From positions 62,001 to 126,000 of the forward strand of contig NZ_VCCH02000002.1 in the NCBI RefSeq assembly GCF_005938675.2: a stretch of DNA of 64,000 nt, in the 5' to 3' direction. The notes beneath the pieces were generated by a model. That model did not search any database. It was not told the origin of the DNA and saw only the letters and a program-made list of their open reading frames with translations. This document shows, piece by piece, positions 52,599 to 61,137 of the stretch (position 1 is the stretch's first letter; the number at the start of each line of letters is the position of its first letter). Position numbers and translations under genes: made by a program. This stretch comes from Mycobacterium sp. KBS0706 (GTDB lineage Bacteria > Pseudomonadota > Alphaproteobacteria > DSM-16000 > Inquilinaceae).

Positions 52599-53156
52599 CT
52601 ACGGGGCGAACTGCAGGGCGCGCCCGTCCGTGTCGGTCGTGGGCCGCCCCGGCTTGACGCGCAAGGCGCCGGAGCCGTCCAGCCAGATGTGGACCTCGCG
52701 GGTCATGCCGTTGCCGAACACGATGTGCGAGCCGTTCCAGGTCATGTCGCCGGTGGAGCGAAGATGGCCGATATCGACCGGGTTCTTGCCCGCATGCACG
52801 CGCAGGCGCCCGATGCGGATGCGGCAGTTGTCGTCATCCTTGTAGTCGAGAGCCGACGGGGAGAACACCAGGTTCATCGCAATCGGCTTGTAGAAGCCTG
52901 CCACCGGGGAGAAGGGGATGGTGTGCCGGTCCCAGCTCTCATAGCCCTTGTAGGTGCGCTGCCAGTGGACCTCGCCCCCGGCGCCCTGCAGGGTCACCGT
53001 GACGGCGTCGATCTTGTCGGCGTCCGCCTCGCGGATATCGAAGCTGATGAAGGCCGACTGGCCTTGCCGCAGCGCCGGGATGGTCACCGGGTAGTTGACC
53101 GAAGAGCCCGAGGTGGCGAAGAAGATCTCGGATGCGGGGCCGGCAGCATGTCTCAT
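52599..53156 (-). CDS. Protein of unknown function, beta-rich
   Basis: A 185-residue protein I do not recognise. Sequence such as GQSAFISFDIREADADKIDA, VTVTLQGAGGEVHWQRTYKG and MTREVHIWLDGSGALRVK alternates short strands and turns, like a carbohydrate-binding or capsid-type jelly roll. The start is uncertain: ATG at 53156 or TTG at 53198; neither has a clear ribosome site. No signal peptide is evident. It is divergent from the AP2-domain gene. Confidence 0.6.
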   Translation of the reverse strand: MRHAAGPASEIFFATSGSSVNYPVTIPALRQGQSAFISFDIREADADKIDAVTVTLQGAGGEVHWQRTYKGYESWDRHTIPFSPVAGFYKPIAMNLVFSPSALDYKDDDNCRIRIGRLRVHAGKNPVDIGHLRSTGDMTWNGSHIVFGNGMTREVHIWLDGSGALRVKPGRPTTDTDGRALQFAP

Positions 53157-53233
53157 CCGGAAGCGGTATTCCGTCGATCCTGCAAATCGGCGGGACAATA
53201 TGCGAGACTTCGCGGGTCGGTTTGGAGGCTCCG

Positions 53234-53707
53234 ATGCGCGTCAGTCGAATTGACGACAAGGCGAAACGGATGCTCGGTTGGGTCGGCCAGTACTCGGTTG
53301 CTGGAAGACACACGCGCAAATTCTTCTCCGACCGGGCGTTCGGCACCTCCGCGCGGGCCAAGGCCGCGGCCGAGGCGTTTGCCACGAAGGATCTCGCAGA
53401 GCACCGCGAGGTCAGCTCGCTGCGCCGCATGCTGGTGCCGCGCAAGAACACCCCGCATGGCATCCCGGGGGTCGCGCGCTATGCCCGCCCGGGGGGCTCG
53501 TCCGCCTTCTGGGTCGCCTACTGGACCCAGGACGGGGTACGGCACCAGAAGAAGTATTCGATCCTGCGCCATGGCGAGAGCGAAGCGCGGGATCTGGCCT
53601 TTGCCACGCGTGCCGACATGACCGCCGGCAACCTGGAGCGGCTGGCCGAGCTGCTCAAGGTCCACGCGCCCGGCCGGTCGGCAGCGACACGGGGCCGGCG
53701 GCCGTGA
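53234..53707 (+). CDS. AP2-like DNA-binding protein with two repeats
   Basis: A 157-residue basic protein with two AP2/integrase-N-type repeats: GWVGQYSVAGRHTRKFFSDR with AFGTSARAKAAAEAF (about residues 15-50) and GVARYARPGGSSAFWVAYWT with HGESEARDLAFATRAD (about 78-130). Each has the three-strand-plus-helix AP2 pattern. Related genes are scattered in Rhodospirillales genomes and sometimes linked to homing endonucleases or phages; no nuclease is present here. GGAGG lies 5 bases before the ATG. Confidence 0.75.
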   Translation: MRVSRIDDKAKRMLGWVGQYSVAGRHTRKFFSDRAFGTSARAKAAAEAFATKDLAEHREVSSLRRMLVPRKNTPHGIPGVARYARPGGSSAFWVAYWTQDGVRHQKKYSILRHGESEARDLAFATRADMTAGNLERLAELLKVHAPGRSAATRGRRP

Positions 53708-54023
53708 GTACCGCGAAGGGCGTATGACCATGCTGTACCATTAGGTCAGTCGCGATCGCCCGGGCCCTGAGTCATGGTCCAATGGTCCGCCGCGTGAAAT
53801 TCTCCTGCCGAAGATGGTATCGGGCGGGGCAGAAAGGATGCCATCGGGCGTCCAGACTATGCGCCGATGCACGCAATATTGAAGATGAATTGATCTGAGC
53901 CGTCGGGTCGCCGCTCTGGATCAAGACCACGCATTGTCGTCGAGTCAGGCCGGTCGGAACCGGCTGGTCGCAGAAGTGACGAACTCGTCTTGCAGCGCGT
54001 CCGGCAACGGGCGAGGAGGTGGG
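53708..54023. other. 316-base intergenic region, nothing recognised
   Basis: No gene of convincing length or composition lies here. The only structure seen is a small hairpin, GCCGGT (53949-53954) with ACCGGC (53959-53964), about 60 bases before the lipoprotein start. A promoter for the lipoprotein gene is expected but no good -35/-10 pair was found. Confidence 0.5.
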
Positions 54024-55142
54024 GTGAAACGATCGGTCGAGCATGGGACCAGGTTCGAGCGTGAGCCGAACCATGGGCGCGGGGCGGCCACCCGTCACGC
54101 GGTGGCGGTCCTGCTCGCCTGCACTGTGGTCGGCTGCTCCACGCTGAACGACCTGGGGCTCGGCTGGGGCGACGCCGCTTCGGCCGAAGCTCAGCAAGCA
54201 TCCGCTGCCGCAGCCCCTGCCACAGTTCCTGCGCCGCAGGCCGCGCCCGCAGGTCCGGCGCCCGTTCTCAGGACGACCGCGGCATCACCCCGCGAAACCG
54301 CTCCTCCCGGCGCTCCGGACGGTGATCCGGCAGCCGAATTACCGCTGCCGGACAACGCCTCCGCCGAGCTGCGCGATCTGGCGCGCAAGGCCATCGCCGG
54401 CGACGCGAACGCCGAGTATCAGATCGGCACCGTCTTCGCACGCGGCATCGACGTGCCGCAGAACTATGAGCACGCCGCCTACTGGTACCGCCGCGCCGCC
54501 GACCGAGGCAAAGCCGATGCCGCCTATGCATTCGGCTTTCTGTGGGAGCAAGGTCTCGGCGTGCCACGCGACCCGAGAGAGGCGATGAACTGGTTTCGCA
54601 AGGCCAGTGTCACCGGCAACCCGCGCGGCGCGTATGAGGTGGGCCGCCTCTATGAAACCGGTGAGCTCGGGCCGGCCAATCCGCTGATGGCCGCCGGCTG
54701 GTACAGGATCGCAGCCAGGGCCGGCGACGAGCAGGGGAAACAGGCGCTGGCTAGGCTGCAAGCGGCCTTGGAAGCCGGGCGTATGGCACCGGCCCAGACC
54801 ACTGCGGCCACGGCGAGCCCGGAACGAGTTCCGGACAACAACCGAGCGGTCCAGATGCCGGCGCCGGCCGGTCCCAGCCAGACGGCAGCCGTGCCTCCGT
54901 CGGCCGCGCCACCGGCAATCGCGCCGGAACGGCCGGCCACCAGCGCCCAGGTCCGGGAAATCCAGCAGCTGCTGGCGAAGCTGAACCTGGATGCGGGGCG
55001 GGCGAATGGTCGGCTGGGGCGCAGGACCCGGGCCGCCATCGCCTCCTTCCAGCAGAGCCAGGGCCTGCCGGTCACGGGTCAGCCGTCGGCGGCGCTGCTG
55101 GAGGCGCTTCGCACCGCCGCCGAGCCGCCTCGCTTCGAGTGA
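54024..55142 (+). CDS. Lipoprotein with Sel1 repeats and a peptidoglycan-binding domain
   Basis: A 372-residue protein starting at GTG after GAGGAGG. A lipobox VVGC (C38) follows the hydrophobic AVAVLLACTVVG, marking it for the membrane. After an Ala/Pro linker come Sel1-like repeats (about residues 125-240; NAEYQIGTVFARGIDVPQNY, AYWYRRAADRGKADAAYAFG), another Pro-rich linker and a C-terminal PG_binding_1 domain (about 305-360; VREIQQLLAKLNLDAGRANG, TRAAIASFQQSQGLP). It probably links a cell-envelope protein scaffold to peptidoglycan. Confidence 0.82.
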   Translation: MKRSVEHGTRFEREPNHGRGAATRHAVAVLLACTVVGCSTLNDLGLGWGDAASAEAQQASAAAAPATVPAPQAAPAGPAPVLRTTAASPRETAPPGAPDGDPAAELPLPDNASAELRDLARKAIAGDANAEYQIGTVFARGIDVPQNYEHAAYWYRRAADRGKADAAYAFGFLWEQGLGVPRDPREAMNWFRKASVTGNPRGAYEVGRLYETGELGPANPLMAAGWYRIAARAGDEQGKQALARLQAALEAGRMAPAQTTAATASPERVPDNNRAVQMPAPAGPSQTAAVPPSAAPPAIAPERPATSAQVREIQQLLAKLNLDAGRANGRLGRRTRAAIASFQQSQGLPVTGQPSAALLEALRTAAEPPRFE

Positions 55143-55176
55143 CGAGGGCGGTCGGCGTGGGGCGGCGAAGCGGAGA

Positions 55177-56790
55177 TCAGCCCTGGTTGCCGTCCTGGCC
55201 CCAATCCCGGCCGGGGACGGCCGACAGCAGTTCGCGGGTATAGGCCTCCCGCGGGGCGCCGAAGAGGGTCTCGGGCTCGCCCTCCTCGACGATGCGACCC
55301 TGGCGCATCACGGCGATGCGGTCGCAGATCCGGCTGGCCACGCGCAGGTCGTGGGTGATGAACAGCATGGCGAAGCCCAGCCGCTGCTGCATCTCGGCCA
55401 GCAGGTCCAGGATCTGGGCCTGGACCGAGACGTCGAGGGCCGAGACGGATTCGTCGGCGATCAGCAGGTCCGGCTCGATCGCCAGCGCCCGGGCGATGCA
55501 GATGCGCTGGCGCTGGCCGCCGGAGAATTCATGCGGGAACCGGCCGGCCGCCTCGGCGTCGAGGCCGACGGCCTGCAGCAGCTTGAGCGCGCGCTGCCGC
55601 GCCTCGCCTCGGTCGACGCCATGGATCACCGGTCCCTCGGCGATGGCGACGCCGACGCTCTGCCGCGGGTCGAGCGCGCTGTAGGGATCCTGGAACACGA
55701 TCTGCACCCGCCGGCGGGCCGCCCGCAGCGCCTTGCCCTTGAGGGCGGAGAAGGATCCGCCCGGCAGGGTGATGTCGCCGCGCTCGGGCTCGATCAGCCG
55801 GATGACGCATTGCGCCAAAGTGGATTTGCCGGAGCCGGATTCACCGACCAGCCCCAGCGTCTCGCCGCGGCGGATCTCGACATCGACCCCGTCCACCGCC
55901 CTGACGCTGCGGCCGCCGCCGAACAGCCCGGATTTGCGGAAGGTCTTGGCGATGCCTTTGGCCGAGACGGCGACCGAGCCCAGCCCCGGCCGGGCGCGCC
56001 GCGGCTCCAGCTTCGGCACCGCGGCCAGCAGGTCGCGCGTGTAGGCCGCCTCCGGCTGGCGCAGCACGCGGTCGCGCGGTCCTTCCTCGACCAGCCGGCC
56101 GTTCTGCATCACCGCGACCCGGTCGGCGATCTCGGCGACCACGCCGAAATCATGGGTGATGAACAGGATGCCGGTGCCGTGCCGCTGCCGCAGGTCCAGC
56201 ATCAGCCGCAGGATCTGCGCCTGGGTGGTGACGTCGAGCGCGGTGGTCGGCTCGTCGGCGATCAGGATGGCGGGGTCCAGCGCCAGCGCCGTCGCGATCA
56301 TCACGCGCTGGCACTGCCCGCCGGACAGCTGGTGCGGATAGCTGTGATACAGCTGTTCGGGGTCGGGCAGGCGGACCTCGCGGAACAGCGCCAGCACCCG
56401 CTCGCGGATCTCGGCGGCCGACAGCTTCGTGTGCAGCCGGAAGGTCTCGGCCACCTGGTCGCCGACCCGGTAGATCGGGTTCAAGGCGGCGCCCGGCTCC
56501 TGGAAGATCATGGCGATGCGGCGGCCGGCCAGGTCGCGCCGCTCGCGCTCGGCCAGGGCCAGCAGGTCGCGGCCCTCGAAGAACACGCGGCCGCTCGGCG
56601 CCGGCAGGTTGGCCGGCAGCAGCCCCATCACCGCCAGCGCCGTCATCGACTTGCCGGAGCCGGATTCGCCTACGACGCAGAGGATCTCGCCGCGGCCGAG
56701 CGCTAGCGACAGGCCGGAGACGGCATCCGGCCGTTCCGCCGCCGGCGGCAGCTTCACCCGCAGATCCTCGATGGCGAGCAGCGGATTCAT
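55177..56790 (-). CDS. ABC importer double ATPase (DppD-DppF fusion), second copy
   Basis: A 537-residue fused double ATPase, the same length and layout as the 7060-8673 product. Domain 1: GESGSGKS, signature LSGGQCQRV (Cys where Arg is usual just after LSGGQ), [11 protein letters not shown]. Domain 2: [28 protein letters not shown] (Ser for Pro in DEP). It is the last gene of a minus-strand importer operon and overlaps the creatininase gene by ATGA. It powers the permeases encoded at 59209-60976. Confidence 0.89.
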   Translation of the reverse strand: MNPLLAIEDLRVKLPPAAERPDAVSGLSLALGRGEILCVVGESGSGKSMTALAVMGLLPANLPAPSGRVFFEGRDLLALAERERRDLAGRRIAMIFQEPGAALNPIYRVGDQVAETFRLHTKLSAAEIRERVLALFREVRLPDPEQLYHSYPHQLSGGQCQRVMIATALALDPAILIADEPTTALDVTTQAQILRLMLDLRQRHGTGILFITHDFGVVAEIADRVAVMQNGRLVEEGPRDRVLRQPEAAYTRDLLAAVPKLEPRRARPGLGSVAVSAKGIAKTFRKSGLFGGGRSVRAVDGVDVEIRRGETLGLVGESGSGKSTLAQCVIRLIEPERGDITLPGGSFSALKGKALRAARRRVQIVFQDPYSALDPRQSVGVAIAEGPVIHGVDRGEARQRALKLLQAVGLDAEAAGRFPHEFSGGQRQRICIARALAIEPDLLIADESVSALDVSVQAQILDLLAEMQQRLGFAMLFITHDLRVASRICDRIAVMRQGRIVEEGEPETLFGAPREAYTRELLSAVPGRDWGQDGNQG

Positions 56791-57599
56791 GCCGGCGCCG
56801 CCTCGACCCGGCGCGGGTCGCAGCGGCGGAAATGGGCGATGAAGCGCGCGGTGAAGCCGGTGATGTGCTCGACCATCCGGGCGCCGATCGCGGCATCCGC
56901 CAGGGTCGGGTCGCCGCCCAGCATGCCGTCCGGATTGACCTCGGTGACGTCGAGCGGCATCTGCACCGGCAGCCCCTCGAAGCTGACCGCGGCGACGCCG
57001 TCGGTCGGCAGGCCGAAGGCCCGGGAGGGCGTGGCCGGGCGCACCAGATCGGGCCGCATCAGCTCCGGGAACAGATGCAGGTAGACCGAGGTCAGCGGAT
57101 CGCCGCCATGGCCGCGGGCCCGGGCGGCCTTGTCGCCGTGCAGCTCGCGCCACAGCTCCGGCGGGATCAGGCGCCAGACGTTCAGCGCCGCGACCGCCAC
57201 GCCGCGCTCGCGCCGCAGGCGGCGCAGCGTCTGCTCGATCAGCGGCGCATTCGAGCTGTGGCCGTTGAACACGACCAGATGCTCGACGCCGTGGTCGAGG
57301 AAGGCGGTCACCGTGTCCTCCAGCACGGCCGAGAAGGTCTCGGCGCGCAGCTGGATGCCGCCCGGCACGGTGCGGAAGAAATCGGCATAGCCGAAGGGAA
57401 CGGTGGGGGCGGCGATCGCATCCGCCGCCTCCGCCGCCAGCACCGACAGCCGCTCGGTCAGCATGAAGTCGCCCATCGGGGCGTGCGGGCCCTGCTCCTC
57501 CTGGCTGCCGAAGGGCAGCAGGATCACCGGGCGCTCGGCCAGACGCTCGCGGAACTCCACGAAGGTCATGTCCTTCAGGGCGTGCTTGCGCAGCGGCAT
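56787..57599 (-). CDS. Creatininase-family amidohydrolase with altered metal site
   Basis: A 270-residue creatininase-fold protein, enzymes that open cyclic or formyl amides with two metals. The usual GSTEQHGPHLPLGTD is here GSQEEQGPHAPMGDF: the first Glu (E34) and the later His (H39) remain, the usual second ligand His is Q36, and the Asp is shifted to D44. NGHSSN replaces NGHGGN, and HGGDPLTS replaces HAGExETS. The protein is otherwise complete, so it is probably a subfamily with its own substrate. It lies between the binding protein and ATPase genes of the importer. Confidence 0.78.
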   Translation of the reverse strand: MPLRKHALKDMTFVEFRERLAERPVILLPFGSQEEQGPHAPMGDFMLTERLSVLAAEAADAIAAPTVPFGYADFFRTVPGGIQLRAETFSAVLEDTVTAFLDHGVEHLVVFNGHSSNAPLIEQTLRRLRRERGVAVAALNVWRLIPPELWRELHGDKAARARGHGGDPLTSVYLHLFPELMRPDLVRPATPSRAFGLPTDGVAAVSFEGLPVQMPLDVTEVNPDGMLGGDPTLADAAIGARMVEHITGFTARFIAHFRRCDPRRVEAAPA

Positions 57600-57604
57600 C
57601 GGTC

Positions 57605-59182
57605 TCAGCCCAGCTTCAGATAGCCGCCATACATGCGCATGTCGCTGTCGCCGATCGGCGTCCATGCGATGTCGCCGCGATGCGCCCAGTTGTAGACGCT
57701 CTTCCACAGATAGAAGCCGGGCGTGACCCGTTGCCATTCCTCCGACAAGGCGAGATAGGCCGCCTTGCGCTTGTCGAACTCGATCTCCTTCTCGAAGGCG
57801 CGGCCGAGCTCGACGAATTTCTCGGTCGGCGTCCAGGTCTTCCAGCTCGCGGTGGAGCGGGTCGCGGTCGGGCCCCAGTCCAGCCACAGCGGCTGGTACG
57901 GGTCGCCCGGGATGAAGTCCGAGCTCATCGACATGTTCATCAGGTGATAGGGGCGGCGGTAGACCAGCTCGAAATTGTCCAGCACCTGCGCCTCGACATT
58001 GACGCCGATCTCGCGCCACTGCTCGACCATCACCTCGGCCGCGGCCTCGTAGTTCGGATAGAACTGGCGGGTGATGTGCCACAGCAGCTTCTGGCCGTCA
58101 TAGCTGGTCTCCTTGACCAGGGCCTTGGCCCGCTCCGGGTCGTAGGGCAGCTTCGGCTTCGCCTCCGGGTCGTAGAACTTGCCGTATTCCGTGAAGTTGA
58201 ACGGCACCGCCGGATGGAAGGTGGCATCGCCGAACAGGGCCGTGACGATCTCGTCCATGTTGATGCCCTGGACCATGGCGTAACGCAGCTTCGGGTCGAC
58301 CAGCGGATTGTCCGGCGGGTCGGGCAGGGTGTTGAAGGCGAAGGCCGGGTAGTTCTCGACCTGGCGCCGGACCAGCTTGACCTCGGGATAGCCCTGCAGC
58401 GTCGGCTCCTGGTCGGTCGGGATGTTGACGATGAAGTCGAACTCCTTCGACACCAGCCCGGCCAGGCGCGCCGCGAATTCCGGCACGATCTTCCACACCA
58501 GCTGCCGTGCCGGCGGCGGGTCACCCCAATAGCCGTCGAAGGCGTCCAGCACCATCACTTCGCCGGAGCGGAAGGTGGTGACCTTGTAGGGTCCGGTGCC
58601 GATCGGCGCCTGGCCGAAGCGGTCGACGCCGACCTCGAGATAGTATTTCTTCGGCACCACCAGGCCGATATTGCCGGTCAGCTTGCCCGGGACGTTCGGG
58701 TCGGGCGTGGCGGTCTCGATCTCGATGGTGTGGGGGCCGGTGGCCTCCACCCGCTTGAAGCCGGCGGTGAAGGTCTTGCCGCGCGGCTCGAACGGCTTCG
58801 GCCCCCACAGCCGGTCGGCGCCGAGGGTGAAGGCGACGTCCTCGGCCGTCATGTCCGTGCCGTCGTGGAACTTCACGCCCTGGCGCAGCTCGATGGTCCA
58901 GACCGTGCCGTTCCGCTCCCACTTCGTCGCCAGCTTCGGCTGCAGCGCCAGGCCGTTCGGGTCGGAGAGGTAGTCGCGCTCGATCAGCGCCTCGTAGAAG
59001 TTCGGAAAGATCCGGTTCGAGGTGGTGCTGAGGCCGTTGATCGGCGACATCGTCTGCCACAGATTGTCGACCGCGATGGTCAGCACCGGCCGGTCCGCCG
59101 CCCGCCCGTATCGCAGCGGCGTCGCCAGCGAAACGGCACCGGCGCCGAGCGCCAGCTTGCCGAAACCGCGTCTTGTGAACAT
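57605..59182 (-). CDS. ABC importer solute-binding protein, family 5
   Basis: A 525-residue periplasmic binding protein with a twin-arginine signal (FTRRGFGKLALGAGAVSLAT, cleavage near GRAAD). SBP_bac_5 features include WTIELRQGVKFHDGTDMTAE near residue 95 and GQAPIGTGPYKVTTFRSGEV near 190. The ATG at 59182 is followed by the Tat motif; in-frame sequence further upstream runs into the permease gap and is not used. The ligand may be the amide hydrolysed by the creatininase homologue 5 bases downstream. Confidence 0.86.
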   Translation of the reverse strand: MFTRRGFGKLALGAGAVSLATPLRYGRAADRPVLTIAVDNLWQTMSPINGLSTTSNRIFPNFYEALIERDYLSDPNGLALQPKLATKWERNGTVWTIELRQGVKFHDGTDMTAEDVAFTLGADRLWGPKPFEPRGKTFTAGFKRVEATGPHTIEIETATPDPNVPGKLTGNIGLVVPKKYYLEVGVDRFGQAPIGTGPYKVTTFRSGEVMVLDAFDGYWGDPPPARQLVWKIVPEFAARLAGLVSKEFDFIVNIPTDQEPTLQGYPEVKLVRRQVENYPAFAFNTLPDPPDNPLVDPKLRYAMVQGINMDEIVTALFGDATFHPAVPFNFTEYGKFYDPEAKPKLPYDPERAKALVKETSYDGQKLLWHITRQFYPNYEAAAEVMVEQWREIGVNVEAQVLDNFELVYRRPYHLMNMSMSSDFIPGDPYQPLWLDWGPTATRSTASWKTWTPTEKFVELGRAFEKEIEFDKRKAAYLALSEEWQRVTPGFYLWKSVYNWAHRGDIAWTPIGDSDMRMYGGYLKLG

Positions 59183-59208
59183 CGAAGCCTCCTTTGCTTG
59201 TTTGGTTG

Positions 59209-60045
59209 TCAGGCGGTGCGGTGGCGCAGCATCGGGTCCAGCCGGTCGCGCAGCCAGTCGCCGACGATGCTCATCGACAGGGTGATGGCAAAGATAACGA
59301 GGCCGGGCCACACCGCGATCCACCAGGCGCTGGACAGGTATTCGCGGCCGTCGCCGAGGATCTGGCCCAGGCTGGTCAGCGGCGGCTGGATGCCGAGGCC
59401 GAGGAAGCTCAGCGAGGTCTCGAGCAGGATGATCTGCGGGAAGTTCAGCGTGATCTGGACGATCAGCGCGCTCGCCACATTCGGCAGGATATGCCGCAGG
59501 TACAGGCGCATCGGCGCGGCGCCCAGCGCCACCACCGCCTTGGCATAGGGCTGGCTGGCGGCGGACAGGACGACGCCGCGCGCCAGCCGGGCGTAGGATT
59601 CCCAGCCATGCAGCCCCATCAGGATGACGAACAGCGTCAGGCTGTTGCCGAAGAAGGCCAGGAGGGTCAGGGCGATCAGGATGAAGGGCAGGGACGCCTG
59701 GAAGTCGACCAGCATCATCAGCGACTCCTCGACCCAGCCGCGGAAATGCGCGGCGATGAAGCCGATGGTGCAGCCGACGACGGCCCCGATCACCGTGCCG
59801 GCGACGGCGACCGACAGCGACATCTGCAGCCCGCCGACCAGCCGGGCCACCATGTCGCGGCCGAGCCGGTCGGTGCCGAGCAGGTGGCGCGGGTCGCCGC
59901 CCAGGAAGGATGGCGGCTTGAGCCGGGCCAGCAGGTTCTGCTGGGTCACGCCGTAGGGCGTCAGCCAGCCGCCGAACAGGGCGGCCAGCAGCGCCGCCGC
60001 CAGGATCGCGAAGGCCGCTGCCAGGAGCCAGGGGAAGCGCCGCAT
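59209..60045 (-). CDS. ABC importer permease (DppC type)
   Basis: A 278-residue permease: HLLGTDRLGRDMVARLVGGL near residue 55 is the DppC hallmark, and the EAA loop is SQPYAKAVVALGAAPMRLYL. It ends SIVGDWLRDRLDPMLRH as expected. It follows the DppB-type gene by 10 bases and precedes the binding-protein gene by 26 bases. Gene order here is permeases first, unlike the two other family 5 operons. Confidence 0.87.
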   Translation of the reverse strand: MRRFPWLLAAAFAILAAALLAALFGGWLTPYGVTQQNLLARLKPPSFLGGDPRHLLGTDRLGRDMVARLVGGLQMSLSVAVAGTVIGAVVGCTIGFIAAHFRGWVEESLMMLVDFQASLPFILIALTLLAFFGNSLTLFVILMGLHGWESYARLARGVVLSAASQPYAKAVVALGAAPMRLYLRHILPNVASALIVQITLNFPQIILLETSLSFLGLGIQPPLTSLGQILGDGREYLSSAWWIAVWPGLVIFAITLSMSIVGDWLRDRLDPMLRHRTA

Positions 60046-60055
60046 CGCCAGGCCC

Positions 60056-60976
60056 TCAGCGCGCCGTGCGGATGCGCGGGTCGAGCAGCCCGTACAGCAG
60101 GTCGACCGCGAGATTGGCCGCGACCATGGTGACGGCGACCAGCAGCACCAGCGCCTGCACCACGGCGAGGTCGCGCGAGGTCACGGCGGTGACTAGCAGC
60201 CGGCCGATGCCGGGCCAGGCGAACACCGTCTCCACCACCACCGCGCCGCCGACCAGCGCGCCGAGATTGAGGCCGATGACGGTGACGATCGGGATGGCGG
60301 CGTTGGGCAGGGCGTGACGCAGCACCCGGTACAGGGGCGGCGCGCCCTTCGCCGCGGCGGCGCGCATATAGGGCTTACTCAAGACCTCCAGCATCGCCGA
60401 GCGGGTGAAGCGCGCCAGCGTGCCGGCGGTATAGACGCCGAGCGTCGCCGCCGGCATCAGGAGGTGCAGGATCGAGCCGGTGCCCGAGCTCGGCAGCCAT
60501 TGCAGGGTCAGCGAGAACAGCAGGATCAGCAGGATGCCGAGGAAGAAGTTCGGCAAGGCGAAGCCGAACACGGCGAAGCCCATCACCAGCCGGTCGAGGG
60601 CGGAGCCGCGGCGCAGCGCCGCGACGATGCCGGCCGGCACCCCGACCAGGATGGCGACGGCATAGGCGGACAGGCCCAGCAGCACGGTCCAGGGCACGCG
60701 CTCGGCGATGATCTCGGTCACCGATCTTCCGTCGCGATAGGAGGTGCCGAACTCGCCCGACGCCATCTGCACGACGTAGCGCAGATACTGCTCGGGCAGC
60801 GGCCGGTCGAGGCCCCAGGCCTCCCGGAACTGCGCGATCTCCTCGACCGTGGCGTCGGGGCCCAGCAGCGACTGCACCGGGTCGCCCGAAATTCGCAGGA
60901 CGATGAAGGCGAAGGTCACGACGAACCACAGCGTCAGGAGGGTCCGCGCGGCTTTCACCGACCAGAAGCGCACCAT
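60056..60976 (-). CDS. ABC importer permease (DppB type)
   Basis: A 306-residue permease, first gene of the minus-strand operon. It opens KAARTLLTLWFVVTFAFIVL then RISGDPVQSLLGPDATVEEI, as DppB proteins do; the EAA loop is SKPYMRAAAAKGAPPLYRVL. It is divergent from the LysR gene at 61138, with 161 bases between, so it is the likely LysR target. Confidence 0.87.
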   Translation of the reverse strand: MVRFWSVKAARTLLTLWFVVTFAFIVLRISGDPVQSLLGPDATVEEIAQFREAWGLDRPLPEQYLRYVVQMASGEFGTSYRDGRSVTEIIAERVPWTVLLGLSAYAVAILVGVPAGIVAALRRGSALDRLVMGFAVFGFALPNFFLGILLILLFSLTLQWLPSSGTGSILHLLMPAATLGVYTAGTLARFTRSAMLEVLSKPYMRAAAAKGAPPLYRVLRHALPNAAIPIVTVIGLNLGALVGGAVVVETVFAWPGIGRLLVTAVTSRDLAVVQALVLLVAVTMVAANLAVDLLYGLLDPRIRTAR

Positions 60977-61137
60977 GCAGCAGCCTTCTCCGTTGTCGGG
61001 GGCGGGCAGGCCGGTATCGGGAGGGGGCCCGCGATCGGCAAGACAGCGGCCGGTCCGGGACGTCGAAGCCGCTAGCGAACCACAGCGATCCCATGGGATC
61101 TATCACAAAAATACAAAGGCATTTATATGTCGGAGAT
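60977..61137. promoter_or_regulatory. Divergent LysR/importer promoter region
   Basis: The last 50 bases before lysR (61096-61137) are AT-rich in an otherwise GC-rich sequence, containing ATCACAAAAATACAAAGGCA and TTTATATG. LysR-family sites are T-N11-A with short arms; candidates exist here but none is long enough to be certain. Divergent layout suggests the regulator controls both directions. Confidence 0.4.

Noticed and set aside
52689..53621. 310-codon plus-strand frame opposite the unknown gene and across the AP2 gene
   Set aside because: It overlaps two frames with better composition and has no ribosome site or domain; the AP2 pattern is only in the 53234-53707 frame.
53949..53964. Small hairpin before the lipoprotein as a riboswitch
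   Set aside because: Six base pairs only and no conserved riboswitch core; nothing beyond a minor stem can be claimed.
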